60,561 nt of DNA, from contig NZ_JAJSOH010000038.1 of the NCBI RefSeq assembly GCF_021277265.1, positions 1-60,561 on the forward strand, read 5' to 3'. Positions 17,341-24,971 of the stretch are shown here, piece after piece. A program made the translations under genes and the position numbers. Every line of letters begins with the position of its first letter. The stretch's first letter is position 1. Origin of the DNA: Kineosporia rhizophila (lineage in GTDB: Bacteria; Actinomycetota; Actinomycetes; Actinomycetales; Kineosporiaceae). The notes beneath the pieces are model-generated. The model was not told where the DNA came from. It saw only the letters and a program-made list of their open reading frames with translations, and searched no databases.

Positions 17341-18354
17341 ATGACTGCATCGACCAGCGCCGCCGGCGCCGGCGACCTCGACCCGACCCCTGCCCAGGGG
17401 GCTGCCGAAACTCCGCGCCGGCCCCGACGTCCTCAGTTGCCGCTGACCTACGGCCGCAAGAGCAACGTCGAGATCGTGTTCCTCTGGTTCTTCGTGGTCG
17501 CGCCCCTGGTGGCGGTGGCCGCGGCCGTGCCGGTGGCCTGGACGGGCGGCTGGCTGGGCTGGACCGACGTGATCCTGTTCGCGGTGATGTACCTGTTCAC
17601 CGGGCTGGGCGTGACCGTCGGCTTCCACCGCTACCTGACCCACGGCGCGTTCAAGGCCAAGCGGCCGATGCGGATCCTGCTCACCGTGGCCGGCACGATG
17701 GCGATCGAGGGCGCCCCGATCCGCTGGGTCGCCGATCACCGCCGCCACCACCAGTTCTCCGACGACGAGAACGACCCGCACTCCCCCTGGCGCTTCGGCG
17801 AGACCGTGCCGGCCCTGGCCAAGGGCATGATCTGGGCGCACATGGGCTGGCTGTTCACCCGGGAGAACTCGAACTCGCGCCGGTTCGCCCCGGACCTGGT
17901 GGCCGACCGCGACATCCGGTTCATCCAGAAGAACTTCGTCTGGTTCCTGCTGCTCAGCCTGTTCGGCCCGGCGATCGTGGGCGGCCTGGTCAGCCAGTCC
18001 TGGCACGGCTTCGTCACCGCCTACTTCTGGGCCGGCCTGGTCCGGATCGCGCTGATCCACCACGTCACCTGGGCGGTCAACTCGGTCTGCCACGTGATGG
18101 GTGAGCGGCCCTTCAAGACCTCCCAGAAGGACCGGGCCTCGAACGTCTGGTTGCTGGCGGTCCCGAGCTTCGGCGAGAGCTGGCACAACCTGCACCACGC
18201 CGACCCGACCTGTGCGCGGCACGGCGTGGACCCGGGGCAGATCGACATCTCGGCCCGGGTGATCTGGCTGTTCGAGAAGGCCGGCTGGGTCTGGAACGTG
18301 AAGTGGCCCAAGGAGAACCGGATCGACGCGAAGCGGGTCGAACAGGCCGCCTGA
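17341..18354 (+). CDS. Acyl-CoA/acyl-lipid fatty-acid desaturase (delta-9 type)
   Basis: A 337-residue integral-membrane di-iron desaturase that introduces a double bond into fatty acyl chains. All three histidine boxes are present: HRYLTH at 96-101, HRRHH at 133-137 (in VADHRRHHQFSD) and HNLHH at 282-286 (in SWHNLHHADP). Membrane segments surround them (FLWFFVVAPLVAVAAAVPVAW, FAVMYLFTGLGVTVGF, split here). GGGGCACGGA precedes the ATG. The upstream palindrome suggests control by a lipid-responsive repressor. A 19-bp hairpin follows the stop and probably ends the transcript. Confidence 0.95.
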   Translation: MTASTSAAGAGDLDPTPAQGAAETPRRPRRPQLPLTYGRKSNVEIVFLWFFVVAPLVAVAAAVPVAWTGGWLGWTDVILFAVMYLFTGLGVTVGFHRYLTHGAFKAKRPMRILLTVAGTMAIEGAPIRWVADHRRHHQFSDDENDPHSPWRFGETVPALAKGMIWAHMGWLFTRENSNSRRFAPDLVADRDIRFIQKNFVWFLLLSLFGPAIVGGLVSQSWHGFVTAYFWAGLVRIALIHHVTWAVNSVCHVMGERPFKTSQKDRASNVWLLAVPSFGESWHNLHHADPTCARHGVDPGQIDISARVIWLFEKAGWVWNVKWPKENRIDAKRVEQAA

Positions 18355-18364
18355 GGCGACCACG

Positions 18365-18417
18365 AACAAATGGTGGACGGGCCGGCGCGAGGTGCGTTGG
18401 CCCGTCCACCATTTGTT
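18365..18417 (+). terminator. 19-bp perfect hairpin after desaturase gene
   Basis: Arms 18365-18383 and 18399-18417 are perfectly complementary with a 15-base loop. It begins ten bases after the desaturase stop and ends fifteen bases before the next ATG, so it is probably a terminator or attenuator between the two genes. The right arm ends in TTTGTT rather than a long T-run. Confidence 0.65.
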
Positions 18418-18431
18418 GTGAGGATGTCGGG

Positions 18432-18845
18432 ATGGACATTCAGGAAGCACTCGCGTTCTGCAAGGCGAACCACCACGCCGTCCTGACCACGCTGAAGAAG
18501 GACGGCAGCCCACAGATGTCCCCGGTGACCGTCGGTGTCTCCACCGACGGCACCCAGGTGGTGATCAGCAGCCGGGAGACCGCGATCAAGGTGAAGCACC
18601 TGCGCCGCGACCCGCGGGCCTGGCTGGCGGTGTTCACCGACGGCTTCTACGGCGAGTGGGTGCAGGTCGCCGGGCCGGTCGAGATCGTCGGCCTGCCCGC
18701 CGCGATGCCCCTGCTGGTGGACTACTACAAGGACATCAGCGGCGAGCACCCCGACTGGGACGAGTACCGGGCCGTGATGGAGAAGGACCAGCGGGTGATC
18801 ATCCGGATCACGCCCACCGAGGTGGGCCCGAACGTCTCCGGTTGA
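18432..18845 (+). CDS. PPOX-class F420-dependent oxidoreductase-like protein
   Basis: A 137-residue split-barrel flavin/F420-binding protein of the pyridoxamine-phosphate-oxidase-like superfamily: HHAVLTTLKKDGSPQMSPV at the N-terminus, then KVKHLRRDPRAWLAVF and EWVQVAGPVEIV. In actinobacteria this short class often uses the deazaflavin F420 to reduce small molecules; the substrate is unknown. The ATG at 18432 begins at the domain start. It is convergent with serS, with the two stop codons directly abutting. Confidence 0.85.
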   Translation: MDIQEALAFCKANHHAVLTTLKKDGSPQMSPVTVGVSTDGTQVVISSRETAIKVKHLRRDPRAWLAVFTDGFYGEWVQVAGPVEIVGLPAAMPLLVDYYKDISGEHPDWDEYRAVMEKDQRVIIRITPTEVGPNVSG

Positions 18846-20135
18846 TCAGTCGGTCTTGCCGTCGGCGTGGATCGTGCTGAACCCGGTGTACCCGGCCAGC
18901 GCCGCGGGGATCACGATCGAGCCGTCGGCCTGCTGCCCGTTCTCGAGGATCGCGGCCATGGTGCGGCCGATCGGCAGGCCCGAGCCGTTGAGGGTGGCCA
19001 CCAGCTCGCGCTTGCCGTCCTCGGTGCGGGTGCGGATGTTGGCCCGCCGGGCCTGGAACTGGCCGCAGTCCGAGCAGGACGAGATCTCCCGGAAGGCGTT
19101 CTGCCCGGGCAGCCAGACCTCCACGTCGTAGGTCATCTGGGCGCCGAAACCGGTGTCGCCCGCGGCCAGCAGGATCACCCGGTGGGCCAGGCCGAGCTTC
19201 TGCAGCAGCGACTCGGCGTGGCCGACCAGCTTCTCCAGCTCGTTCTGCGACTGCTCGGGCGCGCAGATGCGCACCATCTCGACCTTCTCGAACTCGTGCA
19301 GCCGGATCAGCCCACGGGTGTCGCGGCCGTACGAGCCGGCCTCCGAGCGGAAGCACGGCGTCCACGCGGTGTAGGCCAGCGGCAGCTCACCGGGCTCGAC
19401 GATCTCGTCGGCGTGCAGGTTGGTCAGCGGCACCTCGGCGGTCGGGATCAGGTACAGGTCCCGGCTGCCGGCCGAGGTGCGGAACAGGTCCTCCTCGAAC
19501 TTCGGCAGCTGCCCGGTGCCCTCGAGCGCGCTCGGCGCCACCAGGTGCGGCACCGCGAACTCGGTGTAGCCGTGCTCGCGGGTGTGCGTGTCGAGGAAGA
19601 ACGAGATCAGGCCGCGCTCCAGCGCCGCCCCGGCGCCGCGGGAGACCCGGAACCGCGGGCCCGACAGCTTGGTGGCCCGGGCGAAGTCGAGGATGCCGGT
19701 GCGCTCGCCCAGCTCGACGTGGTCGAGCGGGGTGAAGGCGAACTCCGGCGGGGTGCCCCAGGTGCGGACCTCGGTGGCGTCGGCGTCGCTGAAGCCGTCG
19801 GGCAGCGAGTCGAGCGGCAGGTTGGGGATGGTGAGCATCCAGGCGCGCAGGTCGGCGGCGGCCTGGTCGGCGCCCTCCTCGGCCTGCCGGATCTGCTCCT
19901 TCAGGCTGCGGGCGCGCTCTTTCAGCTCGCTCACGTCCCCACCGGCCTTGGCGGTCCGGCCCACCTCGGCGGCGACCTTCTTGGACTCGGCGCGCAGGTC
20001 GTCGGCCGCCTTGATGCCGGCGTTCCGGCTGGACAGCAACTCCTCCAGGGCTGCGGTGTCCAGGGTGTAGCCACGGCGGGCGAGCCGGCGAACCGCCTCT
20101 GTGCCCGGGTCGAGCAGGGCGCGCGGGTCGTGCAT
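18846..20135 (-). CDS. serS: Seryl-tRNA synthetase
   Basis: A 429-residue class II aminoacyl-tRNA synthetase that charges tRNA-Ser. The N-terminal long antiparallel coiled coil (residues about 30-100: LLSSRNAGIKAADDLRAES, LKERARSLKEQIRQAEEGA) binds the tRNA. The catalytic core shows motif 2 (CFRSEAGSYGRDTRGLIRLH) and motif 3 (TLNGSGLPIGRTMAAILE), plus IPTAEVPLTNLH. Length is normal for the family. The ATG at 20133-20135 has an AAAGG upstream. An inverted repeat (ATCGGG-5-CCCGAT) lies about 45 bases before the start. Confidence 0.97.
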   Translation of the reverse strand: MHDPRALLDPGTEAVRRLARRGYTLDTAALEELLSSRNAGIKAADDLRAESKKVAAEVGRTAKAGGDVSELKERARSLKEQIRQAEEGADQAAADLRAWMLTIPNLPLDSLPDGFSDADATEVRTWGTPPEFAFTPLDHVELGERTGILDFARATKLSGPRFRVSRGAGAALERGLISFFLDTHTREHGYTEFAVPHLVAPSALEGTGQLPKFEEDLFRTSAGSRDLYLIPTAEVPLTNLHADEIVEPGELPLAYTAWTPCFRSEAGSYGRDTRGLIRLHEFEKVEMVRICAPEQSQNELEKLVGHAESLLQKLGLAHRVILLAAGDTGFGAQMTYDVEVWLPGQNAFREISSCSDCGQFQARRANIRTRTEDGKRELVATLNGSGLPIGRTMAAILENGQQADGSIVIPAALAGYTGFSTIHADGKTD

Positions 20136-20177
20136 CGAAGGACCTTTCACCAGGAAGGGTTTTGCCGCGTCGATGCT

Positions 20178-20194
20178 ATCGGGGTGTACCCGAT
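20178..20194. promoter_or_regulatory. Inverted repeat upstream of serS
   Basis: ATCGGG (20178-20183) and CCCGAT (20189-20194) flank a 5-base spacer in the serS/epimerase divergent region. It is small, so chance is possible. It could be a protein-binding site or a short leader hairpin. The sequence is too short for a T-box leader. Confidence 0.3.
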
Positions 20195-20261
20195 TAGTAA
20201 TCCGGGTTAACGGCGGCGCGCTGGCCGCCGGCCCGGCGCGGCGACCGGCCAGAATGCCGCC

Positions 20262-21089
20262 ATGGCGATCGATCCCTGCTCCTCGCAGACCCTGACCGCA
20301 CCGGACGGCGCCGAGCTCGTGGTGTGCGCGCACGGCGGGCACGTGACCGGCTGGACCCCGGCCGGTGGCCGGCCCCGGCTGTGGCTGAGCCCGACCGCGG
20401 AGTGCGGGCCGGGCAAGGCCATCCGCGGCGGCGTCCCGGTGATCTTCCCTCAGTTCGCCGGGCGCGGGCCGCTGCCCAAGCACGGCGTGGCCCGTAACCG
20501 GGCCTGGACGGAGGTGGAGTCCGGGCCGGGCACCTGGACCGCGAAACTCGTTGACGACACGGACACCCGGGCGATCTGGCCGCACTCGTTCGAACTGGTG
20601 CTGAGCGCCCGGGCCGAGGGCCAGACCTTGGACCTGGAGCTGACCGCCCGCAACACCGGCGACGCGCCGTGGAGCTTCACCGCCGCTCTGCACAGCTACT
20701 TCACAGTCGGTGACCCCGACACGGTGATCTCCGGGCTCGGCGGCCGGGCGGCGGCGGACAACGCCGGCGGCCCGGCCTACACCTTCGCCCCTGCGGGGGG
20801 CTCGGTGCCCGCCCTGACCTCCCGCGACGTGTCGATCGAAGGAGCCTCCGGCCCGGTGGCCCTGGAGGACCCCGAGCTGGGCCGACTGCTGGTCACCGCC
20901 AACGGCTTTCCTGACCGGGTGGTCTGGAACCCCGGAGCGGGTCACGGCCTGGGCGACGTGCCGGACGGATCCGAGACCGGCTGGGTCTGTATCGAGCCGG
21001 CTCTGCTGCAGCCGGTCGAGCTGACGCCCGGGTCTGCCTGGACGGGCAGTGTGCGGTTCGATACGGGCCGCGCGCCGACCGACGACTGA
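20262..21089 (+). CDS. D-hexose-6-phosphate mutarotase (aldose 1-epimerase superfamily)
   Basis: A 275-residue galactose-mutarotase-fold enzyme of the YeaD-like class, which interconverts anomers of glucose-6-phosphate or related sugar phosphates. Visible family features: AIRGGVPVIFPQFAGRGPLPKHGVAR, split here as GGVPVIFPQF and PKHGVAR, then FTAALHSYFTVGD and FPDRVVWNPGA, with WVCIEPALL near the end. His in PKHG and LHSYF match the catalytic region. CAGAAT lies six bases before the ATG, suggesting a leaderless transcript. It is divergent from serS. Confidence 0.9.
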   Translation: MAIDPCSSQTLTAPDGAELVVCAHGGHVTGWTPAGGRPRLWLSPTAECGPGKAIRGGVPVIFPQFAGRGPLPKHGVARNRAWTEVESGPGTWTAKLVDDTDTRAIWPHSFELVLSARAEGQTLDLELTARNTGDAPWSFTAALHSYFTVGDPDTVISGLGGRAAADNAGGPAYTFAPAGGSVPALTSRDVSIEGASGPVALEDPELGRLLVTANGFPDRVVWNPGAGHGLGDVPDGSETGWVCIEPALLQPVELTPGSAWTGSVRFDTGRAPTDD

Positions 21090-21199
21090 TCTCGCTATAC
21101 GTATCAGTCACTTCCGGACGACCTGCTCATATCCGTAGGCCGATTACGTGGAGTCATAGCACTTTGCTAAATCAGCATCGGTGTGGCAGGCTCTTCGAC

Positions 21200-21224
21200 G
21201 CACCGGCGCCGAGAGCGCCGGTGC
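21200..21224 (+). terminator. 10-bp GC-rich hairpin after epimerase gene
   Basis: GCACCGGCGC (21200-21209) and GCGCCGGTGC (21215-21224) pair perfectly around CGAGA. It lies 110 bases past the epimerase stop and is a possible terminator, with no T-run. Confidence 0.4.
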
Positions 21225-21384
21225 ACCAGAATCTTCTCGTTCGCCCGGGTTCGGCTCCACGCGGCCCGGGCGGCGTCGTCCCACCGCAGTTGCTCCCCCG
21301 GCCGGCTCCCGCAGCGGCCAGTACCTTGGATCTCCCGGTTTGAGCCAGGGGTTGGAGGGACTTCCTGGCCCAGACCGTGGCAGT

Positions 21385-21432
21385 CACAGATCGCCCTGGC
21401 GGAAACTTCGGTTTCCGCCAGGGCGATCTGTG
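21385..21432. terminator. 22-bp perfect hairpin capped by TTCG tetraloop
   Basis: Arms 21385-21406 and 21411-21432 are perfectly complementary and the loop is TTCG, giving an exceptionally stable UUCG-capped hairpin in plus-strand RNA (CGAA on the minus strand). It ends 19 bases from the HNH nuclease stop. Most likely a bidirectional terminator for the convergent genes, although no T-tract follows on either strand. Confidence 0.65.
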
Positions 21433-21451
21433 CTTTGGCCGGCACCGCTGA

Positions 21452-21946
21452 TCAGGCGGCCGAGCCCAGGTACTCCTCCCAGGAGGGCTCACGCACGTCG
21501 GCCCCGCGAACCACCCAGGCCGGACCGCGCGGTGGCCGCGGCCGGACCGACAGCGTCCAGCCCATCTCCTCCGGGGTGCGGCTGCCCTTGACGTTGTTGC
21601 ACCGCATGCAGCAGGCCACCAGGTTCTCCCAGGTGTCCTGACCGCCCCGGCTGCGCGGCAGCACGTGGTCGATCGTGGTGGCGTGGCTGTCGCAGTAACC
21701 GCACCGGTGCTCGTCCCGCCGCAGCACACCGCGCCGGCTGACCGGGATCACCCGGCCGTGCGGCACCTTCACGTAGCGCTGGAGCACGATCACCGACGGC
21801 CGGGGGACGGTCAGCATCTCGCTGACCACTGGGTGCGGACCGCTCTCGACCACTGCGGCTTTACCCGCGAGGACGAGCACGACGGCCCGGCGGAAGGAGA
21901 CGACGGCCAACGGCTCGTAGCCGGCGTTCAGAACGAGGGTGCGCAT
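21452..21946 (-). CDS. HNH endonuclease
   Basis: A 164-residue HNH nuclease of the type widespread in actinobacterial chromosomes. The N-terminus (MRTLVLNAGYEPLAVVSFRR) and the HNH module are typical: CGYCDSHATTIDHVLPRSRGG with the catalytic His in TIDHVLP, then WENLVACCMRCNNVKGSRTP supplying Cys pairs and Asn, quoted here in parts. It likely cuts or nicks DNA; the cellular role of this family is unknown. AGGAGGTGG precedes the ATG at 21944-21946, a strong ribosome site. A hairpin and a short ORF occupy the leader. Confidence 0.92.
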   Translation of the reverse strand: MRTLVLNAGYEPLAVVSFRRAVVLVLAGKAAVVESGPHPVVSEMLTVPRPSVIVLQRYVKVPHGRVIPVSRRGVLRRDEHRCGYCDSHATTIDHVLPRSRGGQDTWENLVACCMRCNNVKGSRTPEEMGWTLSVRPRPPRGPAWVVRGADVREPSWEEYLGSAA

Positions 21947-22146
21947 GAGCGGCCACCTCCTGGGTCCCGGGACGACAAAAGGCGCCGTTCCGAGTGGAAC
22001 GACGCCTTGGCTGGGCGGCACACGGCCGCAGGTATTTCGGGTTGTATCTCGAACGCGTGGGTGGTGCGGGCCTGGGCAGGATGCCCTGGTAACCCCGTAT
22101 GGGACCGCGCCCTGGCGGCCAGGAAGTCGCGTATGTGACCAGCCAC
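21928..22146 (-). CDS. Possible 72-codon upstream ORF overlapping HNH gene
   Basis: A GTG at 22144-22146 has GAGGAG six bases upstream, and the frame runs 72 codons, ending 19 bases inside the HNH gene in another frame. The peptide (starting VAGHIRDFLAARARSH) matches nothing I know. The clear ribosome site is the main support; composition is ordinary. It may be a translated leader coupled to the nuclease, or spurious. Confidence 0.3.
   Translation of the reverse strand: MAGHIRDFLAARARSHTGLPGHPAQARTTHAFEIQPEIPAAVCRPAKASFHSERRLLSSRDPGGGRSCAPSF
21979..22008 (-). promoter_or_regulatory. Hairpin in HNH gene leader
   Basis: AAGGCGCCGTTCC (21979-21991) pairs with GGAACGACGCCTT (21996-22008) with one mismatch, around a 4-base loop. 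On the minus strand it ends about 20 bases before the HNH ribosome site, so it could be a leader attenuator or the end of an upstream transcript. A second inverted repeat (CAGATCACT 22214-22222 with 22234-22242) lies further upstream. Confidence 0.4.
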
Positions 22147-22282
22147 TACGACCTCCTCACCGGAATGCCAGCTTGTCGGACCCTGGATGACAGGGTAAGC
22201 GGGAACCCCTGACCAGATCACTCCCTTTCTCTCAGTGATCTGCGCCGCGTACGTCACCACCGGATGAAGGAATGGCAAACAG

Positions 22283-22313
22283 CGGAAGCCCCGCCACCCG
22301 GGCGGGGCTTCCG
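22283..22313 (-). terminator. Terminator of NlpC/P60 gene
   Basis: A perfect 13-bp GC-rich stem (22283-22295 with 22301-22313) and a 5-base loop, 28 bases past the NlpC/P60 stop. On the minus strand it is followed by CTGTTTGCC. A good intrinsic-terminator candidate. Confidence 0.75.
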
Positions 22314-22341
22314 TGCAGGCTCGGGCGGGTGACCGCCCGGA

Positions 22342-23118
22342 TCAGCCGATCCGGCCGAAGCTGACCGCGCTGGTCCAGATCGCCCGCTTGCTGAACGACG
22401 TCCCGGTGCGGCCCGCGTCGTACATCATGTTGCCGCCGGCGTAGAGACCCACGTGGTAGGCGGCCCCGCCGTTGCTGAAGAACACCAGGTCACCGGGCTG
22501 TGCCTCGGACCGCGAGATCCGGGTGGCGGCCAGCATCTGCTGGTTCGCCGTGCGCGGCAGCGCGACGCCGACCTGGTTGAAGATGTACTGCATGGCCCCC
22601 GAGCAGTCCCAGGCGATCGGCGTGGTGCCGCCGTACCGGTAGGGGACCCCGAGGTAGCGCGAGGCAACGGCCAGCACCGAGGTGCCGCGCGCACTGCCGT
22701 AAGAACTGGACACGTTCGAACCCGTCGACAACTCCCCGCTTGCGACGGGGACAACGACCTTCTTCGGAATTGCGGTGAAATCACTGCTTTCGAAGGATAC
22801 CGTCGCCGCGACCGGGGCGGTGAGGGGTGCCGCCGAAGTCTGCGCGCCACCCGGGGCGGCGATCAGGCCGCCGGCGAACGCGACGGCCGGCTGGACCGCG
22901 ATCGGGGCCGTGGCCGGAGCCGCGGCGACCTCGGGCGAGGTCCGGGTGGAGGCCTGGGAGGACATGCCCATCGAGGCGACCAGACCGCCGGACATGGCGA
23001 TCACGGCCCCGCCTCGACCGATCACCGACATCTGACCGGTGACGGCCGTCCCGAGGGACTTCAGGGGTGTTGCAGCACGAACGGGCGCGCGATGGCGCGC
23101 CGTGGCGCGAGTGGTCAC
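22342..23118 (-). CDS. Secreted NlpC/P60 cell-wall endopeptidase
   Basis: A 258-residue exported peptidoglycan hydrolase. A long N-terminal Ala/Thr-rich export and linker region leads to the C-terminal NlpC/P60 domain (from about residue 145): VLAVASRYLGVPYRYGG, catalytic Cys172 in WDCSGAMQYIFNQVG, His222 in AAYHVGLYAGG, and AQPGDLVFF. It should cut stem-peptide bonds in the wall. The GTG at 23116-23118 has AGAGGT upstream. A c-di-AMP riboswitch occupies the leader, so expression should respond to cyclic di-AMP, as known for actinobacterial wall hydrolases. Confidence 0.93.
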   Translation of the reverse strand: MTTRATARHRAPVRAATPLKSLGTAVTGQMSVIGRGGAVIAMSGGLVASMGMSSQASTRTSPEVAAAPATAPIAVQPAVAFAGGLIAAPGGAQTSAAPLTAPVAATVSFESSDFTAIPKKVVVPVASGELSTGSNVSSSYGSARGTSVLAVASRYLGVPYRYGGTTPIAWDCSGAMQYIFNQVGVALPRTANQQMLAATRISRSEAQPGDLVFFSNGGAAYHVGLYAGGNMMYDAGRTGTSFSKRAIWTSAVSFGRIG

Positions 23119-23130
23119 GGTTTACCTCTC

Positions 23131-23329
23131 CGGACGCCTACGAGGTCAGCTGTCGGGTTCGGGTGGGAGAAGTCACCCGGCCGGACTCCGTCCCTGACCT
23201 CGCGGGTCGTGGACGGCTTCGCGGCTTCACCCCAAGGAGCGCCCGGATCGGACACCCCGGAAATGGGTCCCCCGCCTCTGCCATGCGGTGTTCAGGTTGC
23301 CCCGGGGTGGTGGCAGAGCTCGGCGTCCG
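23131..23329 (-). ncRNA. Cyclic di-AMP riboswitch (ydaO/yuaA class)
   Basis: The minus-strand leader contains the conserved blocks of this class in order: GCGGGGGACCCA, GGGGTGAAGCC, GTCCACGACCCG, GAACCCGACAGCT and GACCTCGTAGGCG. The closing P1 stem is visible as eight perfect pairs between 23322-23329 and 23131-23138. It lies between a promoter-like sequence and the NlpC/P60 start. In characterised members, binding c-di-AMP shuts off expression of wall-remodelling genes. Identification is from conserved sequence and P1; I could not run a covariance model. Confidence 0.92.
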
Positions 23330-23365
23330 CCTCGGGGGCTTCTCGGAGGGAGAGAAGCGAACGCG

Positions 23366-23395
23366 AAGCTACCTGACGCGACGAAGCGATGTCAC
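23366..23395 (-). promoter_or_regulatory. Promoter for riboswitch-NlpC transcript
   Basis: On the minus strand GTGACA (23390-23395) is followed after 18 bases by TAGCTT (23366-23371), placing transcription start a few tens of bases before the riboswitch P1 stem. Good fit in spacing, moderate in -35 sequence. Confidence 0.5.
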
Positions 23396-23705
23396 GTCTG
23401 GGTCACGGAGCTGGGGGAAAACTTTACGTTCGGTGACCGAGTTCACGCCTTCGGGTGAGCATCTGTCCCTCGATCGGAGCAGACCTACCCGCCATTGGGG
23501 TGACTCACAGAAGCCCCACAAGTACCTGTTACCTCTTGTTCAGCTCGACACGCTGCGGAAGGCCCGGAACCGGCCATCTGCTTTTGACCGGCGTGGGACC
23601 GGCTGGTAATGAGGGCTTCCGGGTGGAAAGCGGTGCAGTGAGAGGGCTATTTGGAAGGCTGTTCTGGTCTGCGGGTTCGTGCTGCGGCCCGGCCCGGAAC
23701 GCCGA
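23396..23705. other. Gene-free spacer
   Basis: This stretch lies between the riboswitch promoter and the DtxR-gene terminator. I see no convincing coding frame, tRNA or repeat. Open frames crossing it have neither a start signal nor family resemblance. Confidence 0.5.
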
Positions 23706-23735
23706 CGAGCCCTCGTCCGGGCGGACGAGGGCTCG
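23706..23735 (-). terminator. Terminator of DtxR-family gene
   Basis: Perfect 13-bp stem (23706-23718 with 23723-23735) with loop GGGC, 32 bases beyond the regulator's stop codon. Confidence 0.7.
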
Positions 23736-23767
23736 CGGAGGTGGTGTGAGCTGTGCGCAGGACCCGG

Positions 23768-24514
23768 TCAGACCGCCTCGACGAAGACATGACGGGCCAC
23801 GTCGGCCAGCAGCGCCACGCCGACGTCGGACCCGGGCGCCGAGCGCATCTCGGGCACCTTCACCACGTTGACCAGGTAGCCGGTGGGGGTGCGCTGGGCC
23901 TGGACCCGGCAGCCGGGGACCATGCCGGCCCCCTGCAGCTGCTTCATCAGCTCGGTGTCGATCTGCAGGCGCTCGCCGAGACGACGGATCATCAGCTCGC
24001 TGCTCTGCGGGGCGGCGGAGTCGGCCGCGACCGCGTCGGGCAGGCTCACCACCCCTTCCCGGAAGGCACCCGGGGCAGCCTGCGGGCCACCGAGTTCCTC
24101 CAGGCCCGGGATCGGGTTGCCGTAGGGGCTCTCCAGCGGACCGGCCAGCATCTTGAGCAGCTTCTGCTCGACGTGGTCGCTCATCACGTGTTCCCAGCGG
24201 CAGGCCTCGTCGTGGACGAGTTCCCACTCCAGGCCGATCACGTCGAGCAGCAGCCGCTCGGCGAGGCGGTGCTTGCGCATCACCCGGGTGGCCTTGGCCC
24301 GGCCGATCTCGGTCAGCTCGAGGTGCCGGTCACCGGTGACGTGCAGAAGACCGTCACGTTCCATCCGGGCCACGGTCTGGGACACGGTCGGCCCGGAGTG
24401 GCCGAGGCGCTCTGCGATCCGGGCCCGCAGCGGGACGACGCCCTCTTCCTCGAGCTCGAAGATCGTTCTCAGATACATCTCGGTGGTGTCGATGAGGTCG
24501 CTCACGGGGCCCAT
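23768..24514 (-). CDS. DtxR/IdeR-family metal-dependent repressor
   Basis: A 248-residue regulator that would bind Fe(II) or Mn(II) and repress uptake genes. The N-terminal winged helix (LIDTTEMYLRTIFELEEEG, GHSGPTVSQTVARMERDGLL) is near-canonical for IdeR. The dimerisation and metal region has HRLAERLLLDVIGL, CRWEHVMSDHVEQ (Cys, Glu, His ligands) and the GNPIPG motif. A C-terminal SH3-like domain is present, as in full-length IdeR rather than short MntR. The start could be the ATG at 24514 or the GTG three codons later. The nearest divergent gene is a protein of unknown function, so its targets lie elsewhere. Confidence 0.93.
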   Translation of the reverse strand: MGPVSDLIDTTEMYLRTIFELEEEGVVPLRARIAERLGHSGPTVSQTVARMERDGLLHVTGDRHLELTEIGRAKATRVMRKHRLAERLLLDVIGLEWELVHDEACRWEHVMSDHVEQKLLKMLAGPLESPYGNPIPGLEELGGPQAAPGAFREGVVSLPDAVAADSAAPQSSELMIRRLGERLQIDTELMKQLQGAGMVPGCRVQAQRTPTGYLVNVVKVPEMRSAPGSDVGVALLADVARHVFVEAV

Positions 24515-24641
24515 TGTCCGCCACCGGGCAACCCGGCACCATCCACCGGGGGTTCGACGGCCTGCCCTTCACCGAACGTACGCCGACCGGAACGCTCCGG
24601 GGCGGTTTCGGTGTCCGGCCTGTGTTCGACCTGTGCCCGGG

Positions 24642-24725
24642 CAGGCAACAGCCCGCAGGCTCGCCGGATTCTCCGGCGGTGTCCGCTGGACGATACGGAC
24701 CCCTGCGGGCTGCGGTGACTGCCTG
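24642..24725. other. Multi-stem structured element
   Basis: An 84-base segment folds into nested stems: CAGGCA 24642-24647 with TGCCTG 24720-24725; CAGCCCGCAGG 24649-24659 with CCTGCGGGCTG 24702-24712; and inside these two side-by-side hairpins, CGCCGG/CCGGCG (24662-24667/24673-24678) and GTCCG/CGGAC (24681-24685/24696-24700). That is a three-way junction with all stems perfect. It lies in the 457-base spacer between the divergent DtxR gene and the large ORF at 24972. I do not recognise an RNA family; function is unknown. Confidence 0.55.
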
Positions 24726-24971
24726 GGATTTCGCCGGCCGCTGACGGCCGTGGAATCACTCTCGGGTATCGAGAGCAGTCCGTCCGGAACTGCAGCGGCT
24801 AGGCGGCCGCCACCTCACGCGTCCGATGTGAAATCACTGTTCGGACCACCTCCCTTCCCGTGTGCCTCGAAGGTACGTAGACGCCCCGGAGGAGTGCAAC
24901 GGATTTTCACCTTCGGCGTACAGCACCCCTTCGATCACCCGGTCGGCCGACAGGAAGGGGTGGGAGAAGGC

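Larger units (their letters stand above)
21090..21451. other. 362-bp gene-free spacer with two strong hairpins
   Basis: No coding region or tRNA is supported here. It follows the epimerase and precedes (in convergent sense) the HNH nuclease stop. Its notable content is two perfect hairpins, annotated separately at 21200-21224 and 21385-21432. The stretch 21090-21199 is relatively AT-rich. Confidence 0.6.

Noticed and set aside
20085..20230. T-box leader before serS
   Set aside because: The spacer is too short and lacks the conserved T-box sequence and specifier hairpin; only a short inverted repeat is seen.
21140..21380. Possible tRNA in the gene-free spacer after the epimerase gene
   Set aside because: Short stems are present, but no seven-pair acceptor stem, no T-loop consensus and no anticodon arm in the right order on either strand.
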